From Noviherbaspirillum aerium (GTDB lineage Bacteria; Pseudomonadota; Gammaproteobacteria; Burkholderiales; Burkholderiaceae_D), in NCBI RefSeq assembly GCF_008929045.1, contig NZ_VFAH01000020.1, positions 43,263-107,262 on the forward strand: 64,000 nucleotides of DNA. The letters run 5' to 3'. This document shows, in pieces, positions 26,528 to 35,623 of this stretch. A program made the position numbers and the translations under genes. The notes under the pieces were generated by a model, which ran no database searches, was not told the DNA's origin, and was given only the letters and a program-made list of their open reading frames with translations. The first letter of the stretch is position 1; every line of letters begins with the position of its first letter.

Positions 26528-27138
26528 GTTTCCTCGTTCTGTATTTGGCGTGAGCCGTCATTGCTGTTCTGGCTGTTCTGGCTGTTCTGGCTGTGGGCGT
26601 CCGGCCGTGGACGGTACCAGCGCGGATGAAACTGTGCGACGACCGGGCCGCTGGTGTCGAGTGCGTGGCAGCCGTCCAGACTGAACGGCTTGGCGTCGTC
26701 CAGCCGCGGGACTTGTCCCACGAGCGCCTGGATGACGCCGGTACCCATGGTTAGCAGCAGCTCGGTCAGATGCGTGCATCCATTCACGCCGGCCAGCAGC
26801 CGGCGCACTGCCGAACGAAAGCCCGGCCCCACGCGCAGGCCGACCAGTTCTTCATACTTCGGTGTGATGGTGGTGCAACTGCGGCCAAAGGGTGCGGCGT
26901 CGGTGGAGGCGGCAACGGCGACGATGGTGGCGTCTGCGTCGACGGTGAGCCGCAGACGCATGTCGTGTATCGGTTCGCCAGCCGGTAGCGGGCCGCGCGG
27001 TAGCGTAATGTCATGTGCGCGCTTGTCCTGCAACTGCCCCTCGACATCGTACAGGCCGTCCGCGCGGCGGTAGGCCTGGATAGCGATGGTGCGCGTATGG
27101 ATGGGCTCGCGGTCTTCCTCCGGGTGCGGTAAGGGCAC
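26524..27138 (-). CDS. DUF2889 protein (second copy in window)
   Basis: A 204-residue protein with 'IHTRTIAIQAYRRADGLYDV', 'PIHDMRLRLTVDADATIVAV', 'GVNGCTHLTELLLTMGTGVI' and a C-terminal 'CHALDTSGPVVAQFHPRWYR'. The first copy has the same elements. The GTG at 27138 is the best start, as GGGAGG lies four bases upstream; a TTG at 27153 is poorer. It follows the short-chain dehydrogenase by 11 bases, so it belongs to the Atu-type operon. The role is unknown. A C-terminal run of four near-identical 'SQN'-type residue groups comes from a CTGTTCTGG triplicate in the DNA (26563-26592). Confidence 0.82.
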   Translation of the reverse strand: MPLPHPEEDREPIHTRTIAIQAYRRADGLYDVEGQLQDKRAHDITLPRGPLPAGEPIHDMRLRLTVDADATIVAVAASTDAAPFGRSCTTITPKYEELVGLRVGPGFRSAVRRLLAGVNGCTHLTELLLTMGTGVIQALVGQVPRLDDAKPFSLDGCHALDTSGPVVAQFHPRWYRPRPDAHSQNSQNSQNSNDGSRQIQNEET

Positions 27139-27149
27139 GCTGCCTCCCT

Positions 27150-27971
27150 TCAAGGCGTGACGAAAAGGTCAATCTGCGGCGCGACACCGGGACTCACGCT
27201 GTACGCATCAAAGCCGCTCATGCCTGCCTCGCGCAGCACCTCTTCATCGAGATACAGCCTGCCGCTGCACTGCCTGCTGTCGGAAGTCAGGATCCGGTAG
27301 GCAGCGTCGGCCATGATGTCCGGTATCCGCCCACGCTCGGCAGCGCCCTGCCGGGCCACGTTGAGTGCGGCGGTCGCGATGATGGTGCGCGGCCAAAGGC
27401 CATTGACCGCAATGCCAAAAGCGCGGAACTCCTCGGCCATACCCAGCGCCAGCATGCTCATTCCGTAGTTCGATGCGGTGTAGGCGGGATGCGGGCCCAG
27501 CCACTTGGGGTCGAGGTCGATGGGCGGCGACAGTACCAGCACATGCGGATTGGCCGCCTGCTTCAGGTATGGCAGACAGGCCTGGGTGCAGGCGAACGTA
27601 CTGCGCATGTTGATGTCCATCATCAGGTCGTAGCGCTTCAGTGAGGTTTCTTCTGTGCCGGTGATGCTGATTGCACTGGCATTGTTGGCCAGGATGTCGA
27701 TGCCGCCGAAGCGTTGCACCGCTTGTTCCACCGTTGCCCGGACCTGGTCTTCGTCCCGGACGTCGACCACCACCGGCAGCGCTTGTCCGCCAGCCTGCTC
27801 GATTTCCTCTGCGGCGCTGAAGATGGTGCCAGGCAGGCGCGGATCAGGTTCGGCTGTCTTGGCTGCGACCACGATTTTCGCGCCATCGTGTGCGGCGCGC
27901 AGTGCGATCGCCTTGCCGATACCGCGACTGGCGCCGGTGATGAACAGCGTCTTGTCCTTAAGTGTGGGCAT
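27150..27971 (-). CDS. HSDL2-like short-chain dehydrogenase with altered active site
   Basis: A 273-residue SDR resembling the HSDL2 group. It has 'FITGASRGIGKAIALRAA' (NADP-binding), 'ILANNASAISI', 'VLVLSPPIDLDPKWLG' with Ser148, and 'NGLWPRTIIATAA'. The catalytic YxxxK reads Y164-T-A-S-N168: the Lys codon is replaced by AAC (Asn). The rest of the protein is intact. In Atu clusters short-chain dehydrogenases (AtuB, AtuG) serve oxidation steps. Here the enzyme may be inactive, use another residue, or act non-catalytically. The start at 27971 lies one base after the AtuA-like stop. Confidence 0.85.
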   Translation of the reverse strand: MPTLKDKTLFITGASRGIGKAIALRAAHDGAKIVVAAKTAEPDPRLPGTIFSAAEEIEQAGGQALPVVVDVRDEDQVRATVEQAVQRFGGIDILANNASAISITGTEETSLKRYDLMMDINMRSTFACTQACLPYLKQAANPHVLVLSPPIDLDPKWLGPHPAYTASNYGMSMLALGMAEEFRAFGIAVNGLWPRTIIATAALNVARQGAAERGRIPDIMADAAYRILTSDSRQCSGRLYLDEEVLREAGMSGFDAYSVSPGVAPQIDLFVTP

Positions 27972-27972
27972 C

Positions 27973-29784
27973 TTATGCGTCCAGTTCGCGTGCGAGCGCG
28001 TCCGGCACAGCGACCGGCATGTCGAGCAGCATCTGCGCCATGCCCTTGCCGAGCGGGTCCATTCGCATCGATGCCGTCCCGCCACCGTCGAGCGCGTCAT
28101 ACAGCAGGAAATTGCAGGCATGGATGCCGGGCAGCGCATAGCGCACCACCTCGCCGCGCACCATGTGAACGAAATATTGTTTCACCGCCTGCGGCGTCAG
28201 CTGGCTCTGAATCAGCGGCAGGTATTCCGGCTTGCGCGCGATGACGCCGATGTTGGAGATGTTGCCCTTGTCGCCGCTGCGCGCCCAGGCCAGGCGCACC
28301 AGCGGTACCGAGCGCGTGCCGCTGGCTGCTGCGGGTGCCGATGCGTCGGTGGTATCGGGCGCCGTGGGCGCGATCGGCGCGCCGGTCACCGGCACTTCCA
28401 CGGTTGTACTCTCGCCGCCCATGGCGACACTGATCCGGACTTCGCGTTTGGGCAGCGTGAAAGCAAACTGCTTGATCAGCGGCGACGCCGATGGTCGGGC
28501 GAGCGCCGGGCCGGTGGTACCGGGCGACCAGGAGGTGCCGGCCGGCGCGATTTCGCGCGCGAAGATTTCCAGCGCCTGTTTCGACATGTGGTTGACGGCT
28601 ACCCGCATCATCACCTCGCGCGATGCGCCGGTGCGGGCGTGCGGGCCGTAGGAAGTCTCGGCACCGATGATCTCGATATGCGATGCGCTGTAATCCGGCA
28701 GCCCAAGTTTGTTGAAAATGCCGCGCGTGCGCTCCAGGATCGCTTCGCCGGTGCGTCGGGCCTTGGCGGCAGCATCGATGCCGATGATGACCAGCGTGCC
28801 GGCGCAGCGGTAGCCATCCATGTAAGTAGCCGACACCTTGTAGGAATCGGTCGGTGGCTTGCCGCGCGCACCAGCCACCCGCACCCGGTTTTCGCCTTCC
28901 TGAACGATCCTGACTTCGCGGAAGTCGCATACCACGTCGGGCAGCACGTAGGCGCCCGGATCGCCGATCTCGTACAGCATCTGTTCCGCCACCGCAGGGG
29001 CCAGTACGCGACCCCCGGTATCGTCCGGTTTGGTGACGATGAAGCTGCCATCGGCATGACATTCAATCACCGGATAGCCGATGTTGGCCCAGTCGGGAAC
29101 ATTCTCCCAGTCGGTATGCAGCCCGCCGGTCGCCTGGCAGCCGCATTCGATGATATGGCCTGCGAGGCTGCCTGCTGCGAGAAGGTCATGGTCGCCCGTG
29201 CTCCATCCGAATTCATGCATCAGCGGACCGAGCGTGACGGCACTGTCGACGCAGCGGCCGGTGATCACGACATCTGCGCCAGCGGCAAGCGCCTGGGCCA
29301 CCGGCAGTGCGCCGAGATAGGCGTTGGCACTGAGGATGCGTTCCGGCAAAGGCTGGCCGGTGAACATGTCCTTGAGCCCGGCTTCGCGCAGCGCGGGAAG
29401 CGTGCTGGCGACGTCGTCGCCGTCGACCACCGCAATCTTCAGCTGCACGCCCATTTCATCAGCCAGCCTGGCCAGTGCGTCGGCGCAGCCACGCGGATTG
29501 ATGCCGCCGGCATTGCTGACCACCTTGATGCCATGCCTGGCAAGCTCGGGCAGCACGCTTTTCATGGCGACGTCGACGAAGTCGGTGGCATAGCCAAGCT
29601 CGGGCTTCTTGCCGCGGGCCGAGGCAAGGATCGCCATCGTGAGTTCAGCCAGATAATCGAACACCAGGTAGTCGATGCGCGCACCGCCTGCCAGTCCGCT
29701 CACCAGTTGGGCGGCGGCCACTGAGCTGTCGCCCCAGAAGCCCGACGCGCCGCCGATGCGGACCACTTTACCGTTTGCTTGCAT
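27973..29784 (-). CDS. atuA: AtuA family protein (DUF1446, acyclic terpene utilisation)
   Basis: A 603-residue protein of AtuA size with the opening 'VRIGGASGFWGDSSVAAAQL', then 'YLVFDYLAELTMAILASARG', 'VVSNAGGINPRGCADALA', 'ITGRCVDSAVTLGPLMHEFG' and 'AGSLAGHIIECGCQATGG'. A late domain ('LVRLAWARSGDKGNISNIGV') matches the DUF4387-like tail often fused to it. AtuA is required for citronellol/geraniol growth in Pseudomonas, but its reaction is unsettled. It lies between the hydratase and the short-chain dehydrogenase in a carboxylase operon, which supports the pathway call. Confidence 0.9.
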   Translation of the reverse strand: MQANGKVVRIGGASGFWGDSSVAAAQLVSGLAGGARIDYLVFDYLAELTMAILASARGKKPELGYATDFVDVAMKSVLPELARHGIKVVSNAGGINPRGCADALARLADEMGVQLKIAVVDGDDVASTLPALREAGLKDMFTGQPLPERILSANAYLGALPVAQALAAGADVVITGRCVDSAVTLGPLMHEFGWSTGDHDLLAAGSLAGHIIECGCQATGGLHTDWENVPDWANIGYPVIECHADGSFIVTKPDDTGGRVLAPAVAEQMLYEIGDPGAYVLPDVVCDFREVRIVQEGENRVRVAGARGKPPTDSYKVSATYMDGYRCAGTLVIIGIDAAAKARRTGEAILERTRGIFNKLGLPDYSASHIEIIGAETSYGPHARTGASREVMMRVAVNHMSKQALEIFAREIAPAGTSWSPGTTGPALARPSASPLIKQFAFTLPKREVRISVAMGGESTTVEVPVTGAPIAPTAPDTTDASAPAAASGTRSVPLVRLAWARSGDKGNISNIGVIARKPEYLPLIQSQLTPQAVKQYFVHMVRGEVVRYALPGIHACNFLLYDALDGGGTASMRMDPLGKGMAQMLLDMPVAVPDALARELDA

Positions 29785-29802
29785 ATACCCTTCTCCTTGT
29801 AT

Positions 29803-30576
29803 TCAGCGCCCGGTCCAGACCGGCTTGCGCTTCTCGTTGAAGGCGGCCAGGCCTTCCTTTGCGTCCTCGGTCAGCGCGAGCAGGGCGATCTGGCTTTCGG
29901 TGTACGCGATGCCCTGTTCAAAGGACATCGACGCCATTGCGTGCATTGCATACTTGCCGCGCCGGATGGCGGTCGGCGACTTGTCTGTCAGGCGGTTCAA
30001 TAGCCAGTGTGTTTTTTCGTCCAGTTCCGCGGCCGGCACGACGTAATTCAGCAGTCCGTGAGCTTGCGCGGTGCGGGCGTCGAAGGGCTCGCCGGTGATG
30101 CACCACTCGCGCAGCACGCGTTGCGGCACCAGGTTTTGCAGCAGGCTCAGCACCTGCATCGGAAACACGCCGACCTTGACTTCCGGCAATCCGAACAGTG
30201 CATAGTCCGCAGCCACTGCCATGTCGGCCATGCAGAGCAGGCCCATGCCGCCGGCCATGCACGTGCCATTGATGCGAGCGATAGTAGGAAGCGTCGCGTC
30301 CTGCGCCTGGCGCAGCAGGTCGGCATAGGCGATGTTCGGCGTCGCATAGTCGAACGCGAAGCCCTTGCCCGGCTGCAGGTCCCCGCCGGCGCAGAATGCC
30401 TTTTCACCAGCGGCGGTCAGAACGATAGCGCGCACTTCGGGGTCGGCGTGAGCGAGGCGGTAGCCTTCACGTATGCCGTCGATGACTTCCTGGTTGATGG
30501 CGTTGCGCTTGTCAGGCCGGTTGATGGTGATCCAGAAGGCAGAAGATTTCTTTTCGTGGAGGACAGGGTCGCTCAT
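29803..30576 (-). CDS. Enoyl-CoA hydratase/isomerase in the AtuE position
   Basis: A 257-residue crotonase. The oxyanion and CoA regions read 'AFCAGGDLQPG' and 'INGTCMAGGMGLLCMADMAV', and the Glu of 'FGLPEVKVGVFPMQVL' is kept. The other catalytic Glu is replaced ('GGMGLL'), as in several specialised hydratases. In the Atu pathway AtuE hydrates isohexenylglutaconyl-CoA. The location between the carboxylase alpha subunit and AtuA suggests this role, by context only. I choose the ATG at 30576; a TTG further upstream is less likely. Confidence 0.85.
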   Translation of the reverse strand: MSDPVLHEKKSSAFWITINRPDKRNAINQEVIDGIREGYRLAHADPEVRAIVLTAAGEKAFCAGGDLQPGKGFAFDYATPNIAYADLLRQAQDATLPTIARINGTCMAGGMGLLCMADMAVAADYALFGLPEVKVGVFPMQVLSLLQNLVPQRVLREWCITGEPFDARTAQAHGLLNYVVPAAELDEKTHWLLNRLTDKSPTAIRRGKYAMHAMASMSFEQGIAYTESQIALLALTEDAKEGLAAFNEKRKPVWTGR

Positions 30577-30627
30577 GGTGTTCTCGTGAAAGTTGGAGGT
30601 CCGGGGCAGCAAAAGAATGCGCCTGCA

Positions 30628-32610
30628 TCATGCTGCCTGCGCGACCTCCGCAGATTCGATCTCGGCGATGACGCGATGCACGGCAACCTGATCTCCCATG
30701 ACAGCGGCCAGTGACTTCACGCGACCGGCCACGGGTGCGGTGTGGACATGCTCCATCTTCATCGCGTCCAGGGTCAGCACCGGCTGCCCCGCCTTTACCG
30801 TGTCACCGATGGCTACATGGACCGCCACCACGCGCCCGTTCATCGCGGCGCGGATGCGTCCGTCGCTGGCATCTTCGCCCTGCGTCTGGGCGGCATGCGT
30901 CAGGTCGGCGATGCGGTAGGCCGTGCCGCGGAACTGCAGATGCAGCACGCCGCCGTCACGCATGATCGCCGCGCTTTCAATCAGCCCGCCGCAGGCAAAC
31001 CGCACCAGCCCGGCCTGCTGTCCAAGTATCTGCAGTTCCTGCTTCTGCTCGCCGACGGTCACGCTGAAGCGTCCGCCGCCGCAGTTGACGAGCGTGGCCA
31101 CGCATTGCTTGCCGTCGATGTCCATATAAAACGCAATTGGCAGGCGGTGGGCGATGTCCATCCCGTTGCCCTTCCCGGCGCCTGGGGAGTCAGTCTGGTA
31201 AAGCATGGCGGCAGCAAGCGCATGCGCGCGCAGGGTGCCCGCTTCATCGATCTGCAACAGCGCCTCGCCATGCCGGCCAATGAAGCCGGTGGTAGCATCG
31301 CCGGCAGCAAAAACCGGATGTGCAAGACAGCGCGCAAGGAATTCCTGGTTGGTGCGTACGCCCAGCGCCACCGCGTCCTGCAGCGCGGCATGCAGCTTGC
31401 GCCGCGCCTCATCGCGATTGCGGCCATAGGCGATCAGCTTGGCGATCATGGAATCGTAGTATGGCGGTATCTCGGCGCCTGCTTCTAGCGCATCTTCGAC
31501 GCGGATGGTGTCCGGCATCTGCCATTGCACCACAGTGCCGCTCTGCGGCATGAAGCCTTGGTGGGCATCTTCGGCGCACAGCCGGACCTCAATCGCGTGG
31601 CCTTCCCAGCGCACATCTTCCTGCCGGATTGGCAACGGCTCGCCAGCGGCGACACGCAGCTGCAATTCGACCAGGTCGAGGCCGGTGATCGCTTCAGTGA
31701 CCGGGTGCTCGACCTGCAGCCGGGTATTCATTTCCATGAAGTAGAAGTTGCCTTCGGCATCGAGCAGGAATTCCAGCGTGCCTGCCCCTTCATACCGGAT
31801 CGCGCGCACCGCAGCCACTGCAGTCTCTCCCATCCGCTGCCGCAGCTCGGCATTGACGGCTGGCGACGGTGCTTCTTCCACTACTTTCTGATGGCGTCTT
31901 TGCACTGAACAGTCACGCTCGCCGAGATGGATCGCATTGCCGTGACGGTCGGCGAACACCTGTATCTCGATATGGCGCGGTTCGACAATGGCACGCTCAA
32001 GAATGACCTCGGGATTGCCAAATGCACTCTGCGCTTCTGACTTGGCGCTGCGCAGTGCGTCCAGGAAGGCGTCGTGGGATGTGACCAGGCGCATGCCGCG
32101 CCCGCCGCCGCCGGCGGTAGCCTTGATCATCACCGGATAGCCGATATGATGCGCCTCTTCATGCAGGCGTCCTTCGCTCTGGTCGGCGCCCTGGTAGCCG
32201 GGGATGCATGGCACGCCGGCATCCATCATCAATCGCTTCGCGCCGGCCTTGTTGCCCATCTCGACGATGGCTTGCGGCGAAGGGCCGATGAACACCAGGC
32301 CGGCATCGTGGCAGGCTTGCGCAAAGTCTTCGTTTTCCGCGAGGAAGCCGTAGCCGGGGTGGACCGCATCGGCGCCACTGAGGCGGGCTGCCTCGATGAT
32401 GGCCGGAATATTCAGGTAGGACTGGGCAGGCAGGGATTCACCGATCCAGACCGCCTGGTCCGCCTCGCGCACATGGCGCGCATTGCGGTCGGCAGTGGAG
32501 AACACGGCTACCGTGCGATAACCGAGTATGCGTGCGGTGCGCATGACGCGCATGGCGATTTCACCGCGGTTGGCAATCAGGATCTTGTGAAACGGAGTGG
32601 ATGTCGACAT
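30628..32610 (-). CDS. atuF: Geranyl-CoA carboxylase alpha subunit-like (biotin carboxylase plus biotin carrier)
   Basis: A 660-residue biotin-dependent carboxylase subunit. The N-terminus 'KILIANRGEIAMRVMRTARI' begins biotin carboxylase. 'KATAGGGGRGMRLV' is the glycine-rich ATP loop, 'ERDCSVQRRHQKVVEEAPSP' and 'FYFMEMNTRLQVEHPVTEAI' are catalytic blocks. The carrier domain ends with 'LDAMKMEHVHTAPVAG', in which K618 is the biotinylation site. It carboxylates biotin with bicarbonate and ATP and works with the carboxyltransferase at 33.8-35.5 kb. Methylcrotonyl-CoA carboxylase is the close alternative; AtuA and AtuD neighbours favour geranyl-CoA. An ATG at 32610 is chosen over a longer frame. 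Confidence 0.87.
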   Translation of the reverse strand: MSTSTPFHKILIANRGEIAMRVMRTARILGYRTVAVFSTADRNARHVREADQAVWIGESLPAQSYLNIPAIIEAARLSGADAVHPGYGFLAENEDFAQACHDAGLVFIGPSPQAIVEMGNKAGAKRLMMDAGVPCIPGYQGADQSEGRLHEEAHHIGYPVMIKATAGGGGRGMRLVTSHDAFLDALRSAKSEAQSAFGNPEVILERAIVEPRHIEIQVFADRHGNAIHLGERDCSVQRRHQKVVEEAPSPAVNAELRQRMGETAVAAVRAIRYEGAGTLEFLLDAEGNFYFMEMNTRLQVEHPVTEAITGLDLVELQLRVAAGEPLPIRQEDVRWEGHAIEVRLCAEDAHQGFMPQSGTVVQWQMPDTIRVEDALEAGAEIPPYYDSMIAKLIAYGRNRDEARRKLHAALQDAVALGVRTNQEFLARCLAHPVFAAGDATTGFIGRHGEALLQIDEAGTLRAHALAAAMLYQTDSPGAGKGNGMDIAHRLPIAFYMDIDGKQCVATLVNCGGGRFSVTVGEQKQELQILGQQAGLVRFACGGLIESAAIMRDGGVLHLQFRGTAYRIADLTHAAQTQGEDASDGRIRAAMNGRVVAVHVAIGDTVKAGQPVLTLDAMKMEHVHTAPVAGRVKSLAAVMGDQVAVHRVIAEIESAEVAQAA

Positions 32611-32644
32611 GGCTTTGCTTGCGATGAAGGATGGATTGTGCAAG

Positions 32645-33799
32645 TTATTCGGAGCGCGGGAAGATGCCCATGTACTTGGAAATGATCTGCAGCATGACTT
32701 CGTCGGCGCCGCCGCCAATCGAGGTCAGGCGGCCGTCACGGAATGCGCGCGAGACCGGGCTTTCCCAGACATAGCCCATGCCGCCCCAGAACTGCAGGCA
32801 GCCGTCGGGCACGGCGCGCATCAGGCGGCCCGCCTTGAGCTTGGCCATCGAGGCGACCTCGGTTGCATTCTCGCCGTTGACCACCATCTCGACGCCACGC
32901 CAGGTAAGGGCGCGCAGCGATTCGACTTCGGTCTTGAGTTCGGCCAGCTTGAAGTACACCCACTGGTTTTCCAGGATGGACTTGCCAAAGGCCTTGCGCT
33001 GGCGCGCGTACTCGATGGTGTCGTCGATCACCCGCAGCAGCATGCCACCGGCGTTGAGCGCTCCCCACAGGCGTTCGATCTGGAACTGCTCCATCTGGTA
33101 GATGAAGCCCATGCCTTCTTCACCGATGCGGTAGCGCTGTGGCACACGCACCTCGTCGAAGTAGAGCTGCGCGGTATCGGACGCATTCATGCCGATCTTG
33201 CGCAACTTCTTCGCCACCGATACGCCGGGTGTCTTCATCGGCACCACGATCAGTGATTTGTTCTTGTGCACCGGTCCGTCTGAGGTATTGGCGAGCACCA
33301 CGCAGAAGTCGGCCTGCGTGCCGTTGGTGGTCCACATCTTGCCGCCGTTGATGATGTAATCGTCACCGTCCCGGCGCGCAGTGGTCTTTATCGAGGCGAC
33401 ATCGGAACCGCTGCCGACCTCCGACACGCCGAGGCAGGCGACCATCTCGCCGGATATCGCAGGCGCCAGGAATTCCTGGCGCAGGGAATCGGACGCCCGT
33501 TCAGCCAGGGCCGGTGTCGCCATGTCGGTTTGCACGCCGATGGCCATGGGCACTCCGGCACCGTTCACATCACCGAGGGTTTCTGCCAGCACAGCGGCAT
33601 ACGAATGATCGAGCCCCATGCCGCCGAATTCGACCGGTTTGCTCAGCCCGAGCAAACCAAGCTTGCCCATCTTCCCGAACAGCTCGTGGGCCGGAAAGAT
33701 TTCGTCTTCCTCCCAGTCATTCACATAGGGATTGATCTCATCGGCGATAAAACGCTTGATCGTGCGCCGCATTTCTTCGTGTTCGGGTGTCAGTTTCAT
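32645..33799 (-). CDS. atuD: Acyl-CoA dehydrogenase, citronellyl-CoA dehydrogenase-like (AtuD)
   Basis: A 384-residue dehydrogenase with 'GVSEVGSGSDVASIKTTA', 'KMWTTNGTQADFCVVLAN', 'MEQFQIERLWGALNAG', 'RKAFGKSILENQWVYFKLAE' and 'SIGGGADEVMLQIISKYMGI' with the C-terminal Glu. AtuD oxidises citronellyl-CoA to geranyl-CoA, the carboxylase substrate. The gene sits between the two carboxylase subunit genes, as expected for coupled steps. The ATG at 33799 follows GGAG. The frame is open further upstream into the carboxyltransferase gene, but that part is a shadow. The substrate call rests on operon context. Confidence 0.88.
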   Translation of the reverse strand: MKLTPEHEEMRRTIKRFIADEINPYVNDWEEDEIFPAHELFGKMGKLGLLGLSKPVEFGGMGLDHSYAAVLAETLGDVNGAGVPMAIGVQTDMATPALAERASDSLRQEFLAPAISGEMVACLGVSEVGSGSDVASIKTTARRDGDDYIINGGKMWTTNGTQADFCVVLANTSDGPVHKNKSLIVVPMKTPGVSVAKKLRKIGMNASDTAQLYFDEVRVPQRYRIGEEGMGFIYQMEQFQIERLWGALNAGGMLLRVIDDTIEYARQRKAFGKSILENQWVYFKLAELKTEVESLRALTWRGVEMVVNGENATEVASMAKLKAGRLMRAVPDGCLQFWGGMGYVWESPVSRAFRDGRLTSIGGGADEVMLQIISKYMGIFPRSE

Positions 33800-33831
33800 G
33801 CATTCTTCTCCGTCATCATTCATTACGGGAC

Positions 33832-35454
33832 TTAGGGGCGCGCGACCGAGAACTGCATCGCATGCGGCTGGCGGACCTGCGCCTCGCGGCAGACCGACAG
33901 CACATAGGAGAGCACCGCACGCGTGTCGCGCGGATCGATCACGCCATCGTCCAGCAATAGCGCACTGGTCGTGAACACATCCATCTGGCTGTCGAAGTTG
34001 TCGACGATCTTGCGCTGCAGCTTGTCCAGCTGATCGTGGTCGACCTCGGCGCCCTTGCGCTTCATGGCGGCCTCGGTAACGATAGCCATCGTTTGCGCCG
34101 CCTGTTCGCCGCCCATCACGGCTGTCTTTGCGTTGGGCCATGAGAAACAGAAGCGCGGATGGAAACCTCGACCGCACATGCCATAGTTGCCGGCACCGAA
34201 GGATGCGCCACAGTAGATGGTGATCTGCGGAACAGTCGCGTTGGTCACTGCCTGGATCATCTTGGAACCGTGCTTGATGCTGCCGATTTCCTCGTAGTGA
34301 CGGCCGACCATGAAGCCGGTCGTGTTGTTGAGATAAAGGATAGGCACCTGCGCCTGGCAGCAGGACTGGATGAAGTGCGTGGCCTTGGCGGCACCTGCCG
34401 GATCGATCGGCCCGTTGTTGGTGATGATGCCTAGTGGGTAGCCATCGATCATTGCATGGCCGCACACGGTGGCCGAGCCGTAGCGCGCGCCGAACTCCAG
34501 GAAATCGGAGTCGTCCACGATACGGGCGATCACCTCTTTCATGTCGACCGGGCGCTTGTGGTCCATGGGCATAATGCCCAGCAGCTCTTCCTTGTCGTAG
34601 CGCGGCGGCGCGACGGGACGTGCATTTTCCCGCGGGACGCCCCGGTTCCATTCAAGCTTGCTCATGATGTCGCGTGCGATGCGCAGCGCATCGCGGTCGT
34701 CTTCCGCAAGATAGTCGCCGAGGCCGGAAATGCTGGTGTGCATCTCGGCACCACCCAGTTCTTCCTCGGTGGCAATTTCGCCGGTTGCCGCCTTGAGCAG
34801 CGGTGGCCCGGCAAGGAAGGCGCGCGAACGTCCGCGCACCATGATGATGTAGTCGGACAAACCGGTCTGGTAGGCACCGCCGGCGGTGGAGGAGCCGTGG
34901 GTAATAGTGAGCACCGGCAAGCCCGCTGCGGACAGGCGCGCCAGGTTGCGGAACAAATTGCCGCCGCGCACGAAGTCCTCGACACGGTAGGCCATCAGGT
35001 TGGCGCCGGCGCTTTCCACCAGCTGCACATAGGGCAGCTTGTTTTCCAGCGCCAGTTCCTGTACCCGCAACTGCTTGTCCAGGCCACGCGGTTGCAGGGC
35101 GCCGGCATCGATGCCGGAATCGGAGGCGCACACCATGCAGCGCACGCCCGAAACGTAACCGATGCCTGCTATCAGGCCGCCGCCGGGCACACTGCGGTCA
35201 GGATCGTTGACATCAAGGCCGTAACCCGCCAGCGTCGCCAGTTCCAGGAACGGCGTGCCGTGGTCGAGCAGGAGGGCGAGCCGTTCGCGTGGCAGCAACT
35301 GGTGCCGCTTTTCGAAGCGCGGCTTGGATGCCGATGAGGTGCGGCGGGTGCGTTCCTCCAGCATGCGGACGCGCTCCAGTAATGCCAGCATGCCGCCACG
35401 ATTGGTTTGGAAGGACTCGCTGCCGGTCGAAATATTGGTCTCGATAATTGCCAT
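33832..35454 (-). CDS. atuC: Geranyl-CoA carboxylase beta subunit-like carboxyltransferase (AtuC)
   Basis: A 540-residue carboxyltransferase of the MccB/AtuC/PccB family that moves CO2 from carboxybiotin to the acyl-CoA. Visible are 'YVQLVESAGANLMAYRVEDF', 'THGSSTAGGAYQTGLSDYII', 'AGPPLLKAATGEIATEEELG', 'GIITNNGPIDPAGAAKATHF' and 'LNNTTGFMVGRHYEEIGSIK', all family blocks in order. Full length, no lesion. It begins the core carboxylase run (beta, dehydrogenase, alpha, hydratase, AtuA), with a 169-base gap upstream in which a promoter may lie. Specificity for geranyl over methylcrotonyl is inferred from AtuA. Confidence 0.88.
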   Translation of the reverse strand: MAIIETNISTGSESFQTNRGGMLALLERVRMLEERTRRTSSASKPRFEKRHQLLPRERLALLLDHGTPFLELATLAGYGLDVNDPDRSVPGGGLIAGIGYVSGVRCMVCASDSGIDAGALQPRGLDKQLRVQELALENKLPYVQLVESAGANLMAYRVEDFVRGGNLFRNLARLSAAGLPVLTITHGSSTAGGAYQTGLSDYIIMVRGRSRAFLAGPPLLKAATGEIATEEELGGAEMHTSISGLGDYLAEDDRDALRIARDIMSKLEWNRGVPRENARPVAPPRYDKEELLGIMPMDHKRPVDMKEVIARIVDDSDFLEFGARYGSATVCGHAMIDGYPLGIITNNGPIDPAGAAKATHFIQSCCQAQVPILYLNNTTGFMVGRHYEEIGSIKHGSKMIQAVTNATVPQITIYCGASFGAGNYGMCGRGFHPRFCFSWPNAKTAVMGGEQAAQTMAIVTEAAMKRKGAEVDHDQLDKLQRKIVDNFDSQMDVFTTSALLLDDGVIDPRDTRAVLSYVLSVCREAQVRQPHAMQFSVARP

Positions 35455-35623
35455 GTTGTCTGTGGTCGATGTGTTGGCGACACAGGCCTGAAAGACCTGC
35501 TTTTTGCAGTAGTGAAATGAAGGTTACCTGCGCGTCCTTGTTGCGTCTTGCGTAAAGTGGCTGATGCGCAGGAGCCTGTTTCAGAATAAAAATAACCTCG
35601 AAGGATGAGGGCTTTCCGGCTTC

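Noticed and set aside
27655..29724. A 689-codon plus-strand open frame opposite the AtuA-like gene
   Set aside because: It is an antisense shadow in GC-rich coding DNA: His/Arg/Ala-rich, no domain, no ribosome-binding site, and fully opposite a well-conserved gene.
33800..34651. A long N-terminal extension of the AtuD-like gene into the carboxyltransferase gene
   Set aside because: The ATG at 33799 has a ribosome-binding site and starts the conserved dehydrogenase domain; the extension is the out-of-frame shadow of the upstream gene.
34456..35337. A 293-codon plus-strand frame opposite the carboxyltransferase gene
   Set aside because: Antisense shadow of a gene with clear family blocks; no own features.
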